A stretch of 64,000 bases of DNA. Origin: Castellaniella hirudinis_A. Its GTDB lineage: Bacteria > Pseudomonadota > Gammaproteobacteria > Burkholderiales > Burkholderiaceae_B. The stretch is taken from contig NZ_JBLGTV010000001.1 in assembly GCF_047468865.1 (NCBI RefSeq), positions 372,001-436,000 on the forward strand. Reading direction: 5' to 3'. Of the stretch, positions 59,668-64,000 are shown one piece after another (position 1 is the stretch's first letter; each line of letters begins with the position of its first letter). Both the position numbers and the translations under genes were made by a program. The notes beneath the pieces were generated by a model, which was given only the letters and a program-made list of their open reading frames with translations, was not told the DNA's origin and made no database searches.

Positions 59668-60987
59668 CTACCACCCCCACGAAATCGTGATGACTGGGCC
59701 ACGCATAGCTGGCGATGTCGGCATCTGCATTCGCCGTGCTACCTGCCTGGATAGTTGTGTTACGCCCGCCTTTGATTTAGGACGGCGGATGTCCGGGTAC
59801 GCAGCATGCACGATGACCTGCTGCACCTGCGTGGTGACGTGCTGGCCAGCATCTGGATGCATCACCTCGCTGGGCGACGGCGTGCGCCTGGACAGAAGGA
59901 ACTGAACGCTGGCGCTCGATACGTGACGTCCAGTTGACGGATTGCTGACCAGGTCGGGATGGATCGTCCAGCGTGCGACCAGCGTCGAAGTCAGCACCTC
60001 ACCGACCTTGAGCGCTGACCGCAACCCGGGCGGCACCACTGTCGGGCGAGACTGCACGACAGTTTGCCGAATCCCCGAAGCCAATCTCCAGGATCGAGGC
60101 GGGTCATCGGTCGACCGGGGCTGCAACGCGACCATCCCGGCCTGGTAAATCCTGGCCAACCCAAGCGGCTCTACCTCACGCCGCACGATGGAATAATGCG
60201 CCGCCCCTGCGATGGATACGACCGAAGCGACCGCGGCCGACTCACGCTGCACCAGGACCAGTGATGCCAGGGAATGCATCTGTGTACGGGACATCGGCAC
60301 CGACACGTTTCGGGAAATCACGGTGTGCTGGCTGCTCGCCGACGTTTGAAGATGAGATTTCGGATCCTCAACCGTCCGCGACGAAATCGACCAGGTCGCT
60401 AGGCCGTGCGCCCGCAGTCTCGAAAATGAGACCGGGATGTCTCGGTGCACGACGCTCATCGACCACGCTCCAGCGACGTCGAGGCCACTGCTCGCGACCG
60501 GCGCCGTGTATCGACGGATGAGCGCCCAGGATGCCTCCGAGATGGCTCGTATTGACGATCGCGGGTTGCTCATGGGCGCCATCCGCTGGATCGCGTAAAC
60601 AGCGCCACCTGCGACGTGCGTGGTGCTGGACAGTCGATCGCCAGGCACTGTCTGCCTACGCACCACCGCAGCGGATAAAAGCAACCGGGCTGTGGTGACG
60701 CTGACGGGCCAGGTCAAGGCTAGTTGTGCACGCACGACCTGGATCGTCCGCATCTGTACGATCTGGATGGGAGACCAGATTGTTTCAAGCGCCGGCGCAG
60801 CCCTGTATGTAACTGCGCCAGCCACCGCCCCCGCGATTACCCGCTCAACGTTTGTGGGCTCGTCAGGTAGAGACACGACGACGTCGACGGTCGCCGCCGC
60901 GACATGTGTTGTAGGCCCACGTATGATGATGTCGCGTGAAACGGTTGCGAGCATCGTCTTACGATTGCCGGTTGAGTTGATCTTCAT
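59668..60987 (-). CDS. Repeat-built phage protein of unknown function
   Basis: 439 residues (start MKINSTGNRKTMLATVSRD), 10 bp after the fibre-tip gene in the same direction. Almost the whole length is a degenerate repeat of about 23-24 residues, each a hydrophobic alternating strand, then a charged turn with I/V-x-R and Pro: VAGGAVYAIQRMAPMSN, SEASWALIRRYTAPVAS, AGAWSMSVVHRDIPVSF, LATWSISSRTVEDPKS, ASSQHTVISRNVSVPMS, AGAAHYSIVRREVEPLG. No Cys. The pattern suggests stacked beta-hairpins, a beta-solenoid or a fibre shaft. I recognise no family. Plus-strand readings here are broken by stops. Confidence 0.7.
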   Translation of the reverse strand: MKINSTGNRKTMLATVSRDIIIRGPTTHVAAATVDVVVSLPDEPTNVERVIAGAVAGAVTYRAAPALETIWSPIQIVQMRTIQVVRAQLALTWPVSVTTARLLLSAAVVRRQTVPGDRLSSTTHVAGGAVYAIQRMAPMSNPRSSIRAISEASWALIRRYTAPVASSGLDVAGAWSMSVVHRDIPVSFSRLRAHGLATWSISSRTVEDPKSHLQTSASSQHTVISRNVSVPMSRTQMHSLASLVLVQRESAAVASVVSIAGAAHYSIVRREVEPLGLARIYQAGMVALQPRSTDDPPRSWRLASGIRQTVVQSRPTVVPPGLRSALKVGEVLTSTLVARWTIHPDLVSNPSTGRHVSSASVQFLLSRRTPSPSEVMHPDAGQHVTTQVQQVIVHAAYPDIRRPKSKAGVTQLSRQVARRMQMPTSPAMRGPVITISWGW

Positions 60988-60997
60988 CCGACCGCCG

Positions 60998-61684
60998 CTA
61001 TTCGATCAGTTGCAAAACTGGTCGATAACCCCTCGCGCTTGGCGCACCAATTATGGTTCCGTAGCTATGCCCCATCGGCCCCCATGTGCCTCGGAAAAGA
61101 CCATAATTATTGGTATTGTTGGCAACAAGCAAAGTTCTGGAGCCAGGTGTTTCGTCCCCTAACAGGCCCAACTCAGCAGCTGAGTACTTTGCGAGTTCTC
61201 CATACGGAATTCCTTCGCCACTTACCCCACCGCCTCCGTACAGTCGATACATTATCTTGTTCCATTCGCAGCCGTACTGATGTGACGGATCAGCCGCCCA
61301 AGCGCCGCCGGACCATGGGTTGGAAATCGACCCACATAATGTCCTCACCCTGAACGTCTTCCCCCCTATCGACACAACCTGGCCGGTGAGGGACAGTAGG
61401 CCAAGAGCACGTAGTGTGCCGATGCTGACACCATACAGAATTGTTTTCTGCGCTATATAGAGCTTCTGGCCACCGGCGGCGACCCTCAACCAAGTGACAT
61501 TGGAGTTATGCTTGGTTCCCGCCGCCGACGCACCGATCAGCGTGAGCAAATCATTACCCGATATCAAACCGGCCGCTGGTGTTTCCCCATAAAAACAAAC
61601 GTCAGATGTCGGGCTGCAAACTCCATTGTCCCATTCCCCGCCTGCAGCACTCAACAAAGCAGGAAGCACGCGAAGCACACTCAT
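60998..61684 (-). CDS. Phage tail-fibre tip or receptor-binding protein
   Basis: 228 residues from ATG 61684 (MSVLRVLPALLSAAGGEWDN), overlapping the preceding fibre gene by ATGA. Gly/Ser/Tyr-rich. The C-terminal region YGLFRGTWGPMGHSYGTIIGAPSARGYRPVLQLIE ends in the G-[YF]-RPVL-x-[LV] pattern common to phage receptor-binding tips and C-type-lectin-like variable proteins. Two Cys in the N-terminal 40 residues (GVCSPTSDVCF). A role in host-cell recognition is inferred from position and C-terminus. Confidence 0.65.
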   Translation of the reverse strand: MSVLRVLPALLSAAGGEWDNGVCSPTSDVCFYGETPAAGLISGNDLLTLIGASAAGTKHNSNVTWLRVAAGGQKLYIAQKTILYGVSIGTLRALGLLSLTGQVVSIGGKTFRVRTLCGSISNPWSGGAWAADPSHQYGCEWNKIMYRLYGGGGVSGEGIPYGELAKYSAAELGLLGDETPGSRTLLVANNTNNYGLFRGTWGPMGHSYGTIIGAPSARGYRPVLQLIE

Positions 61685-62586
61685 TTCATTTCCGCCGCCA
61701 GAAAGCCGCGCCATTTCGAGCCCGGCAACTTGAAAAACACCAGCACATCGTCCCCTGCCGCCGTTAAGATCGGCTGTCGGCCACCAGGAAAAGTCACCCC
61801 AGAAAACCAAGTCGGCGGATAGACCCCCCCATTGGTCAGCTCCAGCACAAATGACGCAACACCTGTAGGCTCATTCTGGACCGAAAACGTGACGGGGCTG
61901 TTGACCGTCATGCTGAAATAGTTGCCCAGCGCGAGATCGATCGTGCCATCTGTGAGCGCCACGTGTTTTTCGGAGACACCAGCATCGAATGTCTGCCTGC
62001 CCCCAAAAACATTGGGCGACGTTTTGGAGGCCCTGGCGTTGAGCGCCTGCGCCAGATCCTGCTGCGCCGCAAGATTGCCGACGATAGCACCCCACGCCGG
62101 CGCCGACGGCGCGATCCAACGCGTGTTGTAATCGCTACCGTTGATTTTTTCCAGGATTTGGCCCGCGCTGCCTCCCGCCGGCACGCCGGGGCCGACGGGA
62201 CCAGGAAGCGCGCCGAGCGGCCCATAGCTTACCCATCCCCCATCAGGGCGCCAGCCCACCGCGCACCCACCCTGATCGCCAGCGATGGAGAGCGGCACGT
62301 CCAGGTCGGCTCGCTGATCGCCGCCCGGATCAACGATGTAGATGATCGGCTCGCCAGCCTGTTCGGTGGCCAGCACAAATGGATCAGTCAGTGGCCCGTA
62401 GCCGTCCGGCCGCCAGTCCCGGCCTGGCGCGCCTGGCGCGCCTTGTGCCAGGGTGATCAAGGTTTGCAGCTGGATGACCAGCGTGTTGACGCCCCGCGCC
62501 AACGGCACCAGATCGCCCGGCAAAACAGATGACACTGGATCGAGATCAGAGATTCGAGTGTCGCCCGCCGTAGAATTCACGCTCAT
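61681..62586 (-). CDS. Phage tail-fibre protein with collagen-like segment
   Basis: 301 residues from ATG 62586 (MSVNSTAGDTRISDLDPVSS), preceded by GTGAGGATCAT; the longer open frame upstream overlaps the previous gene. A short collagen-like run (AQGAPGAPGRDWRPDG) and a Gly/Pro-rich linker (LGALPGPVGPGVPAGGSAGQILEK) precede NARASKTSPNVFGGRQTFDAG, a phage fibre attachment motif. The C-terminal jelly-roll-like part has TFSVQNEPTGVASFVLELTNGG and ends GFLAAEMK. Fits the Mu S-gene position of distal fibre genes. Confidence 0.75.
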   Translation of the reverse strand: MSVNSTAGDTRISDLDPVSSVLPGDLVPLARGVNTLVIQLQTLITLAQGAPGAPGRDWRPDGYGPLTDPFVLATEQAGEPIIYIVDPGGDQRADLDVPLSIAGDQGGCAVGWRPDGGWVSYGPLGALPGPVGPGVPAGGSAGQILEKINGSDYNTRWIAPSAPAWGAIVGNLAAQQDLAQALNARASKTSPNVFGGRQTFDAGVSEKHVALTDGTIDLALGNYFSMTVNSPVTFSVQNEPTGVASFVLELTNGGVYPPTWFSGVTFPGGRQPILTAAGDDVLVFFKLPGSKWRGFLAAEMK

Positions 62587-62593
62587 ATGATCC

Positions 62594-64000
62594 TCACAAT
62601 AAAATTTTTCCGCCTGACTGATTAAGCAAGCGAAGTCCGTTTTGCATAAGCAGGTAACGTTCGGTTTTCCCTGTGACAGGGACAGCGGCCAGCTGCACGC
62701 CGACAGCGGCTGTGTCGATATCGGCGGCGGCCCAGTCAGCCTGCGTACCCGGGTTGATAGAGATCCCCGCATAAGTGCTTTCCCATCCGGCGCCGATCGG
62801 TAAAACTGTTGCAGCGGGCATGGGCTGCCGAATGAACACGGCCCCGTTGTCGCCCACGACAACAATCCGCCCCGCATCATCCGTGACCGCATCCCTGGCG
62901 GAAATCTGGAGACCCCCTCCGTGCTGGAAGAAAATCCCATCATTCGAGATGACAAAATCTCCCGCACTATTGATCAAAAAGTACAGATTGCCAGTGAACG
63001 CGCATGCCCGCCATTCAACCGATCCAGCTTGATTGCCGAGCTTCGTCGTGCCGTACCAGAGCGCATCGTGTCCAGTCAGCGCCAGGCGTGTCGCCACGGC
63101 ATCAACCCCGTCACCCAAAGCCAGCAACCGACCGCCCAGGTCTTTGATGCGGATTGCGCTCGAAATTAACGGGCGCGTAGCCGTTGGAACCAACCAGTTA
63201 ATCCCATTGTTGAGTGACGCACGCATACTGTCTTCAGTGAACGCACCACTGATCAGCCAATACCCGGCTGTGAAGATCACAGTCGTCAAATTTGCCGTGA
63301 TGCCTGCATCGCGTACCACCCAGGCTTCGCCCTCATAGGATGTGATGACACATCCGTCGTCGCCCACCGCCATGAATTGACCTGTGCTGGATGCGATTGC
63401 GCGCAGCGCAGCGGTGGCAGGTGTCGAAACCACTGACCAGCGATCGGATACTGCTGTATCGCAGCGCAAAACTGTGTCATCACCACAGACCGCCACCAGA
63501 ACGGTGCTGCGAACCGCAATAGCCAAGATAGGCTGGCCTCCAAGCGTGGATGCAACCCCATCCCAGATCAAACTATCTACAGATCGCCAAATCTGCCCAG
63601 AGCGCGTCCCTACATATAGGGCATCGCCGGGCACTCGCACCGCACATAAAATATCCGCTGTGGTGAACGGGACGACGCACTGGAATGCTACAGGCCGAGC
63701 TGTGTTGTCCTCGATACCATCCACATCCGCAAATACTCGGATTGCGCGGGCTGAATCTCCGATGTTCGCCCCCCGGGCTTTGAGCATCATGCCGTGAATT
63801 GCAGGTGTTGCCGTCAGCGCCGCCTGAATGTCGAATCCGTAGATGTCGGTATCGCCCAAGGCGTTGCCCTGCAAAACGTCAATGGGATCAACCAGCAGAT
63901 CTTGCGCCGCCACTGATGCGTTGCTCGGCGCAGCTACGGGGCGTTCGAATGTAGCCTGAATATCATCCGCCGGGCGCCCACCGATGATGCGAGTCGTGCG
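62594..64000 (-). CDS. Phage tail protein with Ycf48/BNR-like beta-propeller (5' end beyond window)
   Basis: The frame is open to base 64000, so the N-terminus is outside; at least 468 residues are visible (a GTG at 63913 is not the start). Residues from VPFTTADILCAVRVPGDALYVGTRSGQIWRSVDSLIWDG onward form about six blades with BNR/Ycf48-type repeats, for example FMAVGDDGCVITSYEGEAW, RIVVVGDNGAVFIRQP, NGINWLVPT. The C-terminal 60 residues (ISINPGTQADWAAADI...) may join the fibre. Immediately upstream of the collagen-like fibre gene (7 bp). Likely a baseplate-to-fibre or glycan-binding component. Confidence 0.7.
   Translation of the reverse strand, partial: RTTRIIGGRPADDIQATFERPVAAPSNASVAAQDLLVDPIDVLQGNALGDTDIYGFDIQAALTATPAIHGMMLKARGANIGDSARAIRVFADVDGIEDNTARPVAFQCVVPFTTADILCAVRVPGDALYVGTRSGQIWRSVDSLIWDGVASTLGGQPILAIAVRSTVLVAVCGDDTVLRCDTAVSDRWSVVSTPATAALRAIASSTGQFMAVGDDGCVITSYEGEAWVVRDAGITANLTTVIFTAGYWLISGAFTEDSMRASLNNGINWLVPTATRPLISSAIRIKDLGGRLLALGDGVDAVATRLALTGHDALWYGTTKLGNQAGSVEWRACAFTGNLYFLINSAGDFVISNDGIFFQHGGGLQISARDAVTDDAGRIVVVGDNGAVFIRQPMPAATVLPIGAGWESTYAGISINPGTQADWAAADIDTAAVGVQLAAVPVTGKTERYLLMQNGLRLLNQSGGKILL

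Larger units (their letters stand above)
58062..64000 (-). mobile_element. Mu-like transposable prophage, right-end part
   Basis: Right-hand portion of a Mu-like phage in reverse orientation. It runs from the right end at 58062 through a terminator, a small ORF, an adenine methyltransferase, com, a repeat protein, a fibre-tip protein, a collagen-like fibre protein and a beta-propeller tail protein, and continues beyond 64000. The com-methyltransferase pair next to the right end is the Mu com-mom position. The element interrupts the YncE-like gene, consistent with Mu's near-random transposition. The left end, transposase A/B genes and any repressor are outside the window. Confidence 0.88.

Noticed and set aside
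60998..61684. Diversity-generating retroelement target protein
   Set aside because: The RPVL-type C-terminus is like variable proteins of such elements, but no reverse transcriptase, accessory gene or template repeat is found on either side within the window.

Overview
The window is high-GC DNA from a motile betaproteobacterium, most likely Burkholderiales/Alcaligenaceae (Bordetella/Achromobacter/Castellaniella-like). This is inferred from gene content and protein style: a flg operon ending in a bifunctional FlgJ, an HpaR-controlled homoprotocatechuate pathway, several chemoreceptors and CheV, and a YfhM/PbpC pair. No database search was possible.

Layout. 1-10146: the distal half of the flagellar rod/hook operon on the + strand (flgD 3' end, flgE, F, G, H, I, J), then flgK-flgL behind their own sigma-28-type promoter. 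10283-13784: a methyl-accepting chemotaxis protein, a lipoprotein and a thioesterase-fold protein. 13807-26866: an aromatic catabolism island flanked by two EamA permeases. It holds succinate-semialdehyde dehydrogenase, the MarR regulator HpaR, a three-part TRAP transporter and hpaG1-G2-E-D-F-H-I, which together are enough to take homoprotocatechuate to pyruvate and succinate. Related palindromes in front of both gabD and the TRAP operon are good HpaR operator candidates. 27196-31981: an Aer-like PAS chemoreceptor, an SRPBCC protein, CheV and an EF-hand-like protein. 32246-38546: a thiolase behind a 19-bp tandem repeat, a Fur-box-preceded Fe(III) ABC transporter, a third EamA permease and an ArsC-family reductase.

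38681-51656 mixes core and accessory DNA: a vapC relic abutting a tRNA with CAU anticodon, the large alpha-2-macroglobulin/PbpC pair, a lipoprotein, an IS110-family relic, the RNA ligase RtcB, an intact FitAB-type toxin-antitoxin pair and a VOC protein. 51697-58061 (all - strand) is a siderophore-type iron module: a YncE-like propeller gene, fecI, fecR, a TonB-dependent receptor and a serine hydrolase overlapping the receptor by 4 bp.

58062-64000 is the right end of a Mu-like transposable prophage in reverse orientation. Its tail-fibre genes run leftward into com, a Dam-type adenine methyltransferase in the position of Mu mom, a small gene and a perfect 16-bp-stem terminator. The phage end (TGAAGC...CGAAAA, like the Mu right end as I remember it) lies inside the 5' part of the YncE-like gene. 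The insertion has removed that gene's native start and has probably cut the whole fecI-fecR-receptor operon off from its upstream promoter. The most noteworthy points are this junction, the com-dam module, a repeat-built unknown phage protein, the HpaF homologue lacking the catalytic N-terminal proline, and three non-coding repeat structures (28-bp inverted repeat at 6365-6469, 61-bp-period repeats at 27031-27178, 19-bp tandem repeats at 32052-32195).
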